Below are positions 27,911-36,647 of a DNA stretch of 64,000 nt, in pieces. The notes beneath the pieces are model-generated. The model worked only from the letters and a program-made list of their open reading frames with translations, did not search any database and was not told where the DNA came from. This DNA is from Pannonibacter phragmitetus DSM 14782 (GTDB taxonomy: Bacteria; Pseudomonadota; Alphaproteobacteria; Rhizobiales; Stappiaceae). Position 1 is the first letter of the stretch. Each line of letters starts with the position of its first letter. A program made the translations under genes and the position numbers. The DNA lies in the NCBI RefSeq assembly GCF_000382365.1, contig NZ_KB908227.1, forward strand, positions 62,001 to 126,000. Reading direction: 5' to 3'.

Positions 27911-28416
27911 GCTGTCTTGTCCTGGGAAGCAGGTGCAGCCTGTGCTTCTGCGGGGTTGGCCGGAGCAGGCTCGGGCTTCGACGCTGTTTGAGGCTCAACC
28001 ACGGGCCCGGGCGCCTGAGGCCCCGTCACGGGAACCGCCAGCGGCTGGTCTTCCGTCGAGCTCGCGGCGGAAACGGGCACCGGCGGCGAAACGGGCACGG
28101 CAGCATCGGATGCCGGAGCCTGAGGCGCGGCGTCCTTGCCGGCTGCCTTGTCACCTTCAATTGCCTTCCTCAGGTCGCCCAGAGGATTGAAGTTCGAGGC
28201 AGCATCGGCGGCCTTGCGCATATCATCAATTTCGGCCTGACGCTCAGCCTCACGGATGGCGTCATTGAAGGTCGACTGAAACTCGTTCGCCATCCGCCGC
28301 ATCTTGCCGACGATCTGACCAAAGGTCCGCAGCATCCGCGGCAGGTCTTTCGGGCCAACGACAATGATCGCCACGCAGGCAATCACCATAAGTTCAGCCC
28401 ATCCGATATCGAACAT
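27907..28416 (-). CDS. tatB: Twin-arginine translocase subunit TatB
   Basis: The 169-residue protein has a single N-terminal helix (MFDIGWAELMVIACVAIIVV, residues 1-20), the GPKDLPRMLRTFGQ hinge, an amphipathic helix to about residue 70, and a long Pro/Ala-rich tail (about 90-169). It forms the receptor complex with TatC. It lies 39 bases after tatA. Confidence 0.95.
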   Translation of the reverse strand: MFDIGWAELMVIACVAIIVVGPKDLPRMLRTFGQIVGKMRRMANEFQSTFNDAIREAERQAEIDDMRKAADAASNFNPLGDLRKAIEGDKAAGKDAAPQAPASDAAVPVSPPVPVSAASSTEDQPLAVPVTGPQAPGPVVEPQTASKPEPAPANPAEAQAAPASQDKTA

Positions 28417-28454
28417 GAATAACCGCCATCCCTAGCGACAAAGCGACTGACGTA

Positions 28455-28691
28455 TCAGCCAGCCTTGGACTGGTCCTGTACCTTGTCGGCAGCAACCGGA
28501 TCGGCCGGCTTGTGTTCGATGGTCTTGGACACCTCGGGAGCCTTCTCGGCTGTGTCGTCCTCGGCCATGCCCTTCTTGAAGCTCTTGATGCCCTTGGCGA
28601 CGTCACCCATCAGATCGGAGATCTTGCCTCGCCCGAAGAGCAGGATGACGATCACTGCGATGATCAGCAGCTGCCAGATACCAATACTCAT
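28455..28691 (-). CDS. tatA: Twin-arginine translocase subunit TatA
   Basis: A 78-residue protein: transmembrane helix [20 protein letters not shown], then the [20 protein letters not shown] amphipathic helix and an acidic tail. It polymerises into the Tat conduit. The reading frame is open to a TTG at 28706; the ATG at 28691, eight bases after GGGAG, gives the family start and is preferred. Confidence 0.96.
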   Translation of the reverse strand: MSIGIWQLLIIAVIVILLFGRGKISDLMGDVAKGIKSFKKGMAEDDTAEKAPEVSKTIEHKPADPVAADKVQDQSKAG

Positions 28692-28826
28692 TCCCAGAAC
28701 TCCCAATGCGGGTCAGATACGCAATGCCCTGCCCTTGTGCACCCTTGCCCCTGGCGCAGGACGCTTGTCCACCAAGCGCCAGACTCAGGAGATGTGGGAC
28801 CCGGAACACGGCCCCGCAAGCTCCTT

Positions 28827-29972
28827 CTAGTCGGTTACGGCCTCTTTGGCAAAGGCAAGTACATCCCGTGGATCAAGCTCCACACTCACATCAGAACCTG
28901 CAGTAAGGCCCTCGTCACCACGCAACCGCGCCTTCAGGGGCTGGGACAGTCCTTCCACGTCCACAAGCACCAGATCTGCCATCCCGATGAAGCGGCGGCT
29001 GAGAATGCGCCCCTTGCAGCCCTTGCCCTCGGCGCCGGAAAGAATCACGCCTTCCGGGCGCACGCAGATGTCCAGCTTCGTGCCGGCAGGCAAGCAGCGC
29101 TCCGGTTCCAGCGCCAGCCGGCCCAAAGCGCACTCCAGCCCGTCTGCCGTGGCCACGCCTTCCAGTTCGTTGACCTCGGAGAAGAAGCGGGCCGCAAACC
29201 GGCTTGTGGGCTGAAGATAAAGCTCCCGCGCCGTACCGAACTGCACCAGCCGCCCGCGCCGCATGAGGGCGATCCGGTCGCCCATGCGCATCGCCTCTTC
29301 CGGGTCGTGGGTCACCATGATGCAGGTCGCCCGCGTCTCGCGCAGGATCATCAGGGTTTCCTCGCGCACATCGTCGCGCAGGCGCCGGTCGAGGCCCGAG
29401 AAGGGCTCATCCATCAGCAGGATGCCAGGGCGCGGCGCAATCGCGCGGGCCAGCGCCACGCGCTGCTGCTCGCCGCCGGACAAAGAATGGGGATAATCAT
29501 CCGCGTAGCCCGCCAGCCCCACCCGCGCCAGCATCTGCCCGGCCACCGAGCGGGCCGCATCCCGGCTCAACTGCGTCAGGCCGAACATCACGTTCTCACG
29601 GTTGGTGAGATGCGGAAACAGCGCATAGTCCTGGAACATCAGGCCCACACCGCGTTTCTCGGGCGGCAGGAAGCGGGCAGGCCCGGCAACTTCCTCGCCA
29701 TTGATCAGCACGCAGCCGGACGTTTGCGGCTCGACACCGGCCGCAATGCGCATCAGCGTTGTCTTGCCGCAGCCCGAATGGCCCAGAAGGCAGAGAATTT
29801 CACCCGGCTCGATGCTGAGGCTGACGCCGTGCAGCGTCGGCACGCCGTCATAGGCATGAAAGACATTCTCAAAGGCCAGACCAGCCGCAAAAGCTGCCCC
29901 CGCCGTGCCGCGCGCACCCCAGCCGGGGGTATCGCCGCTCTCGGGCCGTTCTTTCAGGGCGGTTGCGCTCAT
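28827..29972 (-). CDS. ABC transporter ATP-binding protein (FbpC/PotA-like, TOBE domain)
   Basis: The 381-residue ATPase has Walker A (GHSGCGKTTL, about residues 64-73), the Q-loop in LMFQDYALFPH, the signature SLSGGEQQRVALARA, Walker B LLMDEPFSGLD and the His switch MVTHDPEEAM. A C-terminal TOBE-type regulatory part starts about residue 270. The best resemblance is to ferric-iron or polyamine/thiamine importers. No permease or binding-protein gene is adjacent. Its ATG overlaps the scpB stop by four bases, so it is co-transcribed with the chromosome-segregation genes, an odd neighbourhood. The first 30 residues are an unconserved extension. Confidence 0.85.
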   Translation of the reverse strand: MSATALKERPESGDTPGWGARGTAGAAFAAGLAFENVFHAYDGVPTLHGVSLSIEPGEILCLLGHSGCGKTTLMRIAAGVEPQTSGCVLINGEEVAGPARFLPPEKRGVGLMFQDYALFPHLTNRENVMFGLTQLSRDAARSVAGQMLARVGLAGYADDYPHSLSGGEQQRVALARAIAPRPGILLMDEPFSGLDRRLRDDVREETLMILRETRATCIMVTHDPEEAMRMGDRIALMRRGRLVQFGTARELYLQPTSRFAARFFSEVNELEGVATADGLECALGRLALEPERCLPAGTKLDICVRPEGVILSGAEGKGCKGRILSRRFIGMADLVLVDVEGLSQPLKARLRGDEGLTAGSDVSVELDPRDVLAFAKEAVTD

Positions 29973-30628
29973 TGCTGCGGTTCCTCTGCTTCAAGCTCTT
30001 CGAAATCGAACAGTTCCCCCGTCTCCAGCGGATCTTCATCCGGGGCAAGCGTATCCGAATCGTCAGGCATCGGGACATGGAAGCTGGCGGGAATGGCACT
30101 GTCGAGCAGCCCTGCCCCCTTCAGCTCCTCAAGGCCCGGCAAATCGCCGATGACCTCCAGCCCGAAATGGTCGAGAAAGGCATCCGTGGTGCCGTAGGTG
30201 ACCGGGCGGCCCGGCGTCCTGCGGCGGCCGCGCATGCGGATCCAGCCGGTCTCCATCAGCACGTCCAGCGTGCCCTTGTTGGTCGAAACGCCGCGGATTT
30301 CTTCCACCTCGGCGCGGGTCACCGGCTGGTGATAGGCGATAATGGCAAGGGTTTCCAGCGCCGCCCGCGAGAGCTTGCGCTGTTCCACCGCCTCGCGCTG
30401 CAGCAGATAGGCCAGATCCTCGGCGGTGCGGAAGGCCCATTTTCCGGCCACCCGCACCAGATTGACGCCGCGCATCGCATAATGGCGCTTCAGCTCCGAG
30501 AGAAGGCCATCCACATCCATGCCCTGCGGCAGCCGGGCGGCAATGTCGTCCCGCGCCAGCGGCTCGGCAGAGGCAAAGAGCAGCGCCTCCACCATGCGCA
30601 GGCCATCCCGGTCGATCTCATCCGCCAT
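29969..30628 (-). CDS. scpB: Segregation and condensation protein B
   Basis: The 219-residue kleisin-complex partner has two winged-helix domains (about residues 5-80 and 85-170), with the conserved ALETLAIIAYHQPVTRAEVEEIRGV and YGTTDAFLDHFGL. The tail (about 185-219) is acidic. It works with ScpA and Smc in chromosome compaction. The start at 30628 (MADEIDRDG) overlaps the end of scpA by 11 bases; the frame extends further but without family character. Confidence 0.93.
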   Translation of the reverse strand: MADEIDRDGLRMVEALLFASAEPLARDDIAARLPQGMDVDGLLSELKRHYAMRGVNLVRVAGKWAFRTAEDLAYLLQREAVEQRKLSRAALETLAIIAYHQPVTRAEVEEIRGVSTNKGTLDVLMETGWIRMRGRRRTPGRPVTYGTTDAFLDHFGLEVIGDLPGLEELKGAGLLDSAIPASFHVPMPDDSDTLAPDEDPLETGELFDFEELEAEEPQQ

Positions 30629-31424
30629 CGCGGGAACCCTCCTGCCGTTTTCTGATATAGACCGGCTCAAACGGGCCGGACTGGCGCAGCTCGATATGCC
30701 CTTCACGGACCATTTCGAGGCTGGCGGAGAACGTGCTGGCGAGCACGGTCGCCCGTTCCTGATCGTCCATCAGATAGTCCATCAGATAGGAATTGATCGG
30801 CGCCCAGTCCGCCATGCTGCCGACAAGGCGCGTGAGGATTTCGCGCGCCTCCTGCAGTGACCACACGGTCCTGAGCCGCACCCGCACGTGGGTGACCGAC
30901 TGGCGCTGGCGCTGCGCTGCATAGGCGGTCAGAAGCTCGTAGATGGTTGCCGTCCAGACGCTCTTGCGCTGCACGGCCAGCTGCTGCGGCGCGCCGCGGG
31001 CAAACACATCCCGGCCCAGCCGGTTGCGCGCCATCAGCGCAGCAGCGGCGTTGCGCATCGCCTCAAGGCGCTGCAGGCGGAAGGCGAGCGCTGCGGCCAG
31101 TTCCTCGCCCGTCGGCTCATCCTCGTTCTTCTGCTCGGGGATCAGCAGCCGCGACTTCAGATAGGCGAGCCAGGCCGCCATCACCAGATAGTCGGCCGCA
31201 AGCTCCAGCCGCATCTTGTGGGCTTCCGAGACGAAGGCAAGATACTGCTCCACCAGCGCCAGAATGGAAATGCGGGTGAGATCGACCTTCTGACCGCGCG
31301 CCAGCGTCAGCAGAAGGTCGAGCGGGCCTTCAAAGCCGTCCACATCCACGACAAGCTGCGGATCGGACACCGCCCGCTCATTGTCGATGGGCGGGCCTTC
31401 CAGAAAGTCCGGCTGTGTCACCAT
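30618..31424 (-). CDS. scpA: Segregation and condensation protein A
   Basis: The 268-residue kleisin has its N-terminal block DVDGFEGPLDLLLTLARGQK (about residues 27-46), which binds the Smc neck, a helical middle with YLVMAAWLAYLKSRLLIP, and a C-terminal winged helix that binds the Smc head. It follows nagZ by 40 bases on the same strand and overlaps scpB. Confidence 0.93.
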   Translation of the reverse strand: MVTQPDFLEGPPIDNERAVSDPQLVVDVDGFEGPLDLLLTLARGQKVDLTRISILALVEQYLAFVSEAHKMRLELAADYLVMAAWLAYLKSRLLIPEQKNEDEPTGEELAAALAFRLQRLEAMRNAAAALMARNRLGRDVFARGAPQQLAVQRKSVWTATIYELLTAYAAQRQRQSVTHVRVRLRTVWSLQEAREILTRLVGSMADWAPINSYLMDYLMDDQERATVLASTFSASLEMVREGHIELRQSGPFEPVYIRKRQEGSRDGG

Positions 31425-31464
31425 CTGCCGTTTCCTTCACGCGCTGGTTCCGGGCCGCACAAAA

Positions 31465-32487
31465 TCAGGCAAGCCCCGCGCCGCCCAGCAGGTCATCCAT
31501 TTCCGCCCGCGCCGCAAGCGTATCAAAGCCCGTTTCCGGCACCGGGCGCACAGCGACGGCCCGCACGCAGCGGTCAAGGCTGGCGCCCTGCAGCACCGGC
31601 GCAACTGCCGCCACCTGCCGCATCTCTTTGAGATCCCCGTTGCAGTGAAGCGCAAGATCACAGCCCGCAGCAAAGGATTTCGCAGCCCGGCTGCCAATAT
31701 CGCCGCCCAGAGCCTCCATGGAAAGATCGTCACTCATCAACACGCCGTCAAAGCCGATCTGACGGCGGATAACCTCTTCAATGATTATCTGCGACTGGGT
31801 GGCCGGATGATCCGGATCGATATCCTCGAACAGCAGATGACAGGTCATGCCCAGCGGCAGATCCGCCAGCTTGCGGAATGGAAGCATGTCCACCGCTTCC
31901 AGATCAGTGCGCGGCGCCCGCACGCGCGGCAATTCCAGATGGCTGTCGACTTCAGCCCGCCCGTGTCCGGGAAGATGCTTGATCACCGGCAGCACGCCGC
32001 CTGCCAGCAGGCCGTCACAGGCGGCCCGGGCGAGCGCTGCCACCGTCTCCGGCTCACCCGCATAGGCCCGGTCGCCGATGGCATCCACCGTCTGCGGAAA
32101 CAGCACGTCCAGCACGGGCATGCAGTCCACGGTGATGCCAAGGGTGGCCAGGTCACTGGCGATCAGCCGCGCGCCGAGAAAAGCGGCGCGCAGGCCCTTT
32201 TCCCGGTCCAGCTCATAAAGCGCTCCGAAGCGGCGCGCAGGCGGATAGGACGGGGCGAGCGGCGGGCGCAGGCGCTGCACCCGCCCGCCTTCCTGATCGA
32301 TCAAAACGGGAGCATCGCTGCGGCCAACTGCCTCACGGAAGGCGGCTGTCAGCGCCCCGATCTGCTCGCGGCTCTCGCAATTGCGGCGGAAGAGAATGAG
32401 CCCCCACGGGTCTTCGGCAGCCAGAAAGGCGCGCTCATCCTGCGAAAGTTCCAGCCCCGCACAGCCCGTGATGAATGCCTTCGTCAT
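31465..32487 (-). CDS. nagZ: Beta-N-acetylhexosaminidase (GH3, NagZ)
   Basis: A 340-residue cytosolic family 3 glycosidase that releases GlcNAc from recycled muropeptides. Signatures: LIDQEGGRVQRL, the His/Asp acid-base loop IKHLPGHGRAEVDSHLELP, and the nucleophile region GVLMSDDLSMEALGG. In many Gram-negatives its anhydromuropeptide product controls beta-lactamase induction. The start at 32487 (MTKAFITG) is preferred over 32514. Its position between a SPOR protein and scpA is conserved in rhizobia. Confidence 0.93.
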   Translation of the reverse strand: MTKAFITGCAGLELSQDERAFLAAEDPWGLILFRRNCESREQIGALTAAFREAVGRSDAPVLIDQEGGRVQRLRPPLAPSYPPARRFGALYELDREKGLRAAFLGARLIASDLATLGITVDCMPVLDVLFPQTVDAIGDRAYAGEPETVAALARAACDGLLAGGVLPVIKHLPGHGRAEVDSHLELPRVRAPRTDLEAVDMLPFRKLADLPLGMTCHLLFEDIDPDHPATQSQIIIEEVIRRQIGFDGVLMSDDLSMEALGGDIGSRAAKSFAAGCDLALHCNGDLKEMRQVAAVAPVLQGASLDRCVRAVAVRPVPETGFDTLAARAEMDDLLGGAGLA

Positions 32488-32622
32488 CAAACACCTTTGC
32501 GGGCGTCCTTCCACAGGAACCGCCCGGATCTGTCAGGCCGCACAAAGGGCTGATTTGCACCCTCTGCGCGCCTGGCTCATAAACATGCCCTGAGACCCAT
32601 GTGCCAATCACAGGATGCCATC

Positions 32623-33630
32623 ATGCGCAAGCGCCACGACACACCCAAGGGACGTCTTCACAGCCTCACGGTCGCAAGCCCCCTGCTGGCAGCCAATCTC
32701 CTGGGCGATCCGGCAGAGCGCGAGGTCATCGTCTACGTGCCCCACGGCCTTGATGGCAAGGGGCTTCCGCTTCTCGTCGATCTTGCGGGCTTCACCGGAT
32801 CGGGCCCCGGCCACGCCGCCTGGAAGAATTTCGGCGAGAACCTGCCCGAGCGGCTGGACCGGATGATCGAAGATGGCATCCTGCCCCCGGTTGTCATTGC
32901 CATGCCCGACTGCTTTACCCGGCTGGGCGGCAACCAGTATGTCGATTCGGCCGCCATGGGCCTGTGGGCGCAATATCTCACCGGCCCGATGCTGGAGGCG
33001 GTCGAGAGCCGCTTCGGCTGCGGCGGCAAGGGCAAACGCGGGCTTTTCGGCAAGTCTTCCGGCGGCTATGGCGCCATCATGCATGCCATGCGGCACGCGG
33101 ATGTGTGGTCGGCGGCCGCCTGCCATTCCGGCGACATGGGTTTCGAGCTGTGCTACCTGCCCGACATGCCCAACGTGCTGCGCACGCTGGCACGCAAGGG
33201 CGGCTCGGTGGAGCGTTTCATCACCGACTTCGAGGCAGGACCGAAATTCTCCGGTTCCGACATGCATGTGCTGATGTCCCTCGCCATGGCCGCCAGCTAT
33301 GATCCGGACCCGGACAGTTTCTGCGGCATCCGCCTGCCGGTCACCTCGGGCACCTGCGAGCTCATCCCCGAACGCTGGGCCAACTGGCTGGCAAATGACC
33401 CGGCGCAGATCGTCACGCAGCACCTGGACGCGCTTGCAAGCCTCAAGGCGCTGTGGATCGATTGCGGTGACGTCGACCAGTACAATCTCCTCTACGGCGC
33501 CCGCCGCCTGCACCAGACGCTGACCGCAAGGGGCGTCGCGCATGTCTATGAGGAGTTCCCGGACAACCACTCCTCTATCGACTACCGGCTGGAGCGCAGC
33601 CTGCCGCACTTGGTGAAGGCATTGATGTAA
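32623..33630 (+). CDS. Alpha/beta-hydrolase fold esterase (Esterase D/antigen 85 type)
   Basis: The 335-residue predicted cytosolic esterase has its nucleophile elbow at LFGKSSGGYGAIMHA with Ser145, a likely Asp in DCGDVDQYNLLYGA and His in EFPDNHSSIDYR. The overall fold matches the putative esterase family that includes S-formylglutathione hydrolases; the substrate is unknown. The ATG at 32623 has AGGA eight bases upstream and is preferred over 32599. It is the only plus-strand gene in the long minus-strand series from dgt to nlpD and ends at its own terminator, so it may be a later insertion into that conserved order. Confidence 0.75.
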   Translation: MRKRHDTPKGRLHSLTVASPLLAANLLGDPAEREVIVYVPHGLDGKGLPLLVDLAGFTGSGPGHAAWKNFGENLPERLDRMIEDGILPPVVIAMPDCFTRLGGNQYVDSAAMGLWAQYLTGPMLEAVESRFGCGGKGKRGLFGKSSGGYGAIMHAMRHADVWSAAACHSGDMGFELCYLPDMPNVLRTLARKGGSVERFITDFEAGPKFSGSDMHVLMSLAMAASYDPDPDSFCGIRLPVTSGTCELIPERWANWLANDPAQIVTQHLDALASLKALWIDCGDVDQYNLLYGARRLHQTLTARGVAHVYEEFPDNHSSIDYRLERSLPHLVKALM

Positions 33631-33649
33631 GAGACTGTATTCAAATAAA

Positions 33650-33675
33650 AAACGCCGGTCAAATGACCGGCGTTT
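33650..33675. terminator. Bidirectional terminator between esterase and SPOR genes
   Basis: AACGCCGGTCA AA TGACCGGCGTT, flanked by AAAAAA on the left and TTT on the right. A perfect stem between convergent genes; the T-run is strongest for the minus-strand SPOR gene. Confidence 0.9.
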
Positions 33676-33692
33676 CTATTGGGCTATCTGTC

Positions 33693-36566
33693 TCAGTTGC
33701 GGCGGACGAAGCAATCGCCGCCGGCAGACTGCAGGCTGCCGCAGAGCGCGTCGGCGGCGTCCTTAGACCCGGCCGGAATGCGCACGCGGTAGAACGTGCC
33801 GCGGCCTTCGATCTCGATCGGCTCGATGACCGGCGTCTGGCTGCCCAGCACCGAAGGATAGCGGCGCTGAAGGGCAGAATAGGCTGTCTGCGCCTGCTCA
33901 GGCGTGCGCTGCGACGTCACCTGCACCACATAGGTGCCCGGTGCAATCGAGGACGCAGCAGGTGCGGAAGCCTGAGCCTGCTGCACGGGCTGCGCGGCAA
34001 CCGGCTGGGGTGCTGCCGGCTGGGTCAGATTGAGCGGCCCGGAATTGACAGGCTGCGGCGTGGAAGGCTGGGCCGGAACCGGCTGCGGCTGAACAGCAGC
34101 AACCTGTGCTCCTGGGCCCGGCTTCACGCGCGGGGATGCGCCCTTGAAAATCGCATCCGCTGCCCGCTGCTCTTCCGGGGTCACCGGCGTCAGCGCTCCT
34201 GCGGGTTCCTCTGCGCCCTGCGCGGGCGTCAGGGTTGCGACAGGGGCAAGCGCACCAGCTGCGCTGGGCATGCCCGGCGTTTCAAGTGCCGGGGCCTGCG
34301 CAACCGGCGTCGGCGAAACGGTTCTGACCGTCCCGGCCCCGGCCGTATCAGCGCCCGAGGCGCCGTTGATAATCGTGCCGTCAGGCCGCACCACAAGCGT
34401 GCGCACCCGCTTCGGCGCCCCCGGCGTCAGATCCGATGCAGAGCCATCCACCGGTGCGGGGGGAAGTTCGGCCGGCTCCGGGCTATCCTGCACGACCATG
34501 CGCTCACCATCGGCCGGCTCTCCGCCAACACGGTCATATATGAGCTTGGCGGGCTGGCCGGCACCGCTTTCAGCCGGTTCGGGATAGGTCTTCAGCGGCT
34601 CTTCGAGCCCTGCAATCACCTGCGGCGGGCCATCCGGCACGGACGAGCCGCCCGTTCCGAGCAACGCGAAGGCAGCTCCTCCGGCAACGGCCACGCCAAG
34701 TACAGCGGCAGCAATCTTCAGGCCCCGGCGGCTGTTGCCGGCATGCGGCGCCGCCTGCTCTTCATACGAGGAATGAGGCGGCAGGATACCGGCGCCCGCA
34801 AGGGTCGGATCACTCTCCTGCATGGCACGGGCAACCGCATCCAGATCATAGCCACCCGGAGGGGGGGGGGCCTCGTCCTCGTCATACAGCAACGGCAGTT
34901 GCTGCGCCTGCGGACGGCTTTGGGCAAAGATGTCCGCGATGTCGCCTTCAGACAGATTATCTTCGACAGGTCCCGCATCGCGCGGAAGATTGCGCAAGGC
35001 ATCCGGCCAGGCCATGTCATCGATATCGGCAGTATCAAGGCCGGAAGACATGCGCTCGGGCTCGCGGGCCTTCTGCAGCCTTTCATCGTTGAACAGGGAG
35101 CCGACGAGATCATCAAGCTCGGCAAAGCTGGCCGAAGCTTCCTTTGCACTGCGCACGGCTGCATCGGACGCCAGCGACGGCCAGGGCTGCGTTGCATCCG
35201 GCACGAAGGGAACAGCAGCGGTCGCCGCCTTGCTCGGCTGGGGCGCTGCAGCCAGCGCTTCGGGATCATAGCCTCCGTAGGACGGCGCGCTGGCGGGCTT
35301 GCTCACAGGCTCGGCCTTGGCCTGAGGCATCTGAGGTGTTGCACGCGGCTTGAAGGTCCGCTCTGCCGGTTTTTCTCCCGCAACCGGAGTTTCCTCACTC
35401 AGCGCGGAGACCAGCGATCCGGCGAGGGCTGCCGAAAGACTTGCAGCCATGGATCCCGTGCCTGCAGCGGAAGCAGACGAAGCAGGCTCCTCCTGGCCAT
35501 ATCCGGCAAAGGATGAGGCCGGCTGAGCACGGGGCTGCTCCTGAGAACCAGCTTCGATGGCACCCTGCAGCTCATCCTCAAGCCCCTGCTCCAGACTGGC
35601 AGCAAAATCAAAGCCGCTTCCCTGATCCAGGGACCCGCGCAAAGGGCTCTGGTCCGCAGCCTCATACCGGCTGCCAGCCGCCGTCAGATTGCCAGCATAG
35701 TCCCCGGAGGAATAAGCCTCTTCCGTATAGGTCTCTTCTTCCGGGTAAGCACCAGCATCTCCATAGCCTTCGTCAGCATAGGCAGACGCGGCATAGGGCT
35801 GGCTCGGGTAAACTTCGTCGCCATCCATGGCGGCATCGTCTTGCGGATAGCCTGCAAGCTCTTCCGGATCGAGAGACAGGTTCAGGTCAGGGCGCAGACC
35901 GGCAACAACCTCGTCCGGAGCACTCTCGCCGGCGTAATAGTTCAGCTCGCCGGAAGACAGCGACGAAGCAAAGGCATCCTCATCCAGCTGAAGGCCGGAA
36001 GAGCCGCGCAAGCTGTAGCTCTCCATTGACGGGGCATACTGCTCCGGCTCCGGCTCTTCATAGCGCAACGGATCTCCGCCGCTGCGCAGACCCGGCGTCA
36101 CGAAAGGCTGCGACACGACCTCAGGGTAGCCGCTTTCCTCGCTGCGGGGCGTGCCATATGGGTCTTCCAGATGAAAGTCTTCAGGCAGGGCTACGGCCGG
36201 AGCGCCATAATCCGGCTGCCCGGCATAGGCTTCGTACGGCTCATCCGCGTAGGATCCGGCGCCGGAATAAGCCTCGGCGCCAGCATAGCTCTCCGGCTGG
36301 CCGTAAGCGCCCGCTCCCTCGTCACCGCTGTAACCGGCAGACTGGGAAACCGGAGGCTGCCCCGCCGGCTCCCGCAGCAGGTCATCCTGATCCAGCGCTG
36401 CGAAGTAATCGCCGCCGGCTTCTGGAGATGCGGGACGGTTGCGGTTGACGATGCGCGCCAGCTGAACCAGCGGATCCTCAGCGCCCAGCTGATCGTCCGT
36501 ATGCCGTGCGGCAGAATCTGCCTCACGGAAAGAATCGGATCTGGGAAAGTCAGAGCGTTGAGACAT
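33693..36566 (-). CDS. Large SPOR-domain membrane protein
   Basis: The 957-residue cell-envelope protein has a very long acidic, Tyr/Gly/Pro/Ala-rich N-terminal region (residues 1 to about 610) with repeated SYADEPYEAYAGQ-like stretches. One membrane helix follows (about 613-637, GLKIAAAVLGVAVAGGAAF), then a Pro/Gln-rich linker and a C-terminal SPOR domain (about 875-957, YVVQVTSQRTPEQAQTAY). SPOR domains bind denuded septal peptidoglycan, so a division role is likely. The gene lies between argS and nagZ, as in other rhizobia. A run of 10 C at codons near 566 could slip. The start at 36566 (MSQRSDF) is the likely one; 36593 is possible. Confidence 0.85.
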   Translation of the reverse strand: MSQRSDFPRSDSFREADSAARHTDDQLGAEDPLVQLARIVNRNRPASPEAGGDYFAALDQDDLLREPAGQPPVSQSAGYSGDEGAGAYGQPESYAGAEAYSGAGSYADEPYEAYAGQPDYGAPAVALPEDFHLEDPYGTPRSEESGYPEVVSQPFVTPGLRSGGDPLRYEEPEPEQYAPSMESYSLRGSSGLQLDEDAFASSLSSGELNYYAGESAPDEVVAGLRPDLNLSLDPEELAGYPQDDAAMDGDEVYPSQPYAASAYADEGYGDAGAYPEEETYTEEAYSSGDYAGNLTAAGSRYEAADQSPLRGSLDQGSGFDFAASLEQGLEDELQGAIEAGSQEQPRAQPASSFAGYGQEEPASSASAAGTGSMAASLSAALAGSLVSALSEETPVAGEKPAERTFKPRATPQMPQAKAEPVSKPASAPSYGGYDPEALAAAPQPSKAATAAVPFVPDATQPWPSLASDAAVRSAKEASASFAELDDLVGSLFNDERLQKAREPERMSSGLDTADIDDMAWPDALRNLPRDAGPVEDNLSEGDIADIFAQSRPQAQQLPLLYDEDEAPPPPGGYDLDAVARAMQESDPTLAGAGILPPHSSYEEQAAPHAGNSRRGLKIAAAVLGVAVAGGAAFALLGTGGSSVPDGPPQVIAGLEEPLKTYPEPAESGAGQPAKLIYDRVGGEPADGERMVVQDSPEPAELPPAPVDGSASDLTPGAPKRVRTLVVRPDGTIINGASGADTAGAGTVRTVSPTPVAQAPALETPGMPSAAGALAPVATLTPAQGAEEPAGALTPVTPEEQRAADAIFKGASPRVKPGPGAQVAAVQPQPVPAQPSTPQPVNSGPLNLTQPAAPQPVAAQPVQQAQASAPAASSIAPGTYVVQVTSQRTPEQAQTAYSALQRRYPSVLGSQTPVIEPIEIEGRGTFYRVRIPAGSKDAADALCGSLQSAGGDCFVRRN
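34861..34870 (-). repeat. Ten-base C homopolymer inside the SPOR gene
   Basis: Ten consecutive G on the plus strand (C on the coding strand) encode Ala-Pro-Pro-Pro. Gain or loss of one base would truncate the protein before its membrane helix and SPOR domain. Confidence 0.8.
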
Positions 36567-36647
36567 ATTCGTGTTGCGTTCCACCGATGGCATCCGGCCA
36601 GGCCAACTGGCTATCCGGGATCACCCGGCCGGACACACTCTCCTGCC

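Noticed and set aside
24833-27991. A 1,052-codon plus-strand open frame across pcm, surE, serS and tatC
   Set aside because: It is antisense to well-recognised genes, has no start signal or family feature, and is an effect of high GC codon usage.
33663-35516. A 617-codon plus-strand open frame opposite the SPOR gene
   Set aside because: It is Arg/Gly-rich shadow coding; the SPOR gene has domain evidence.
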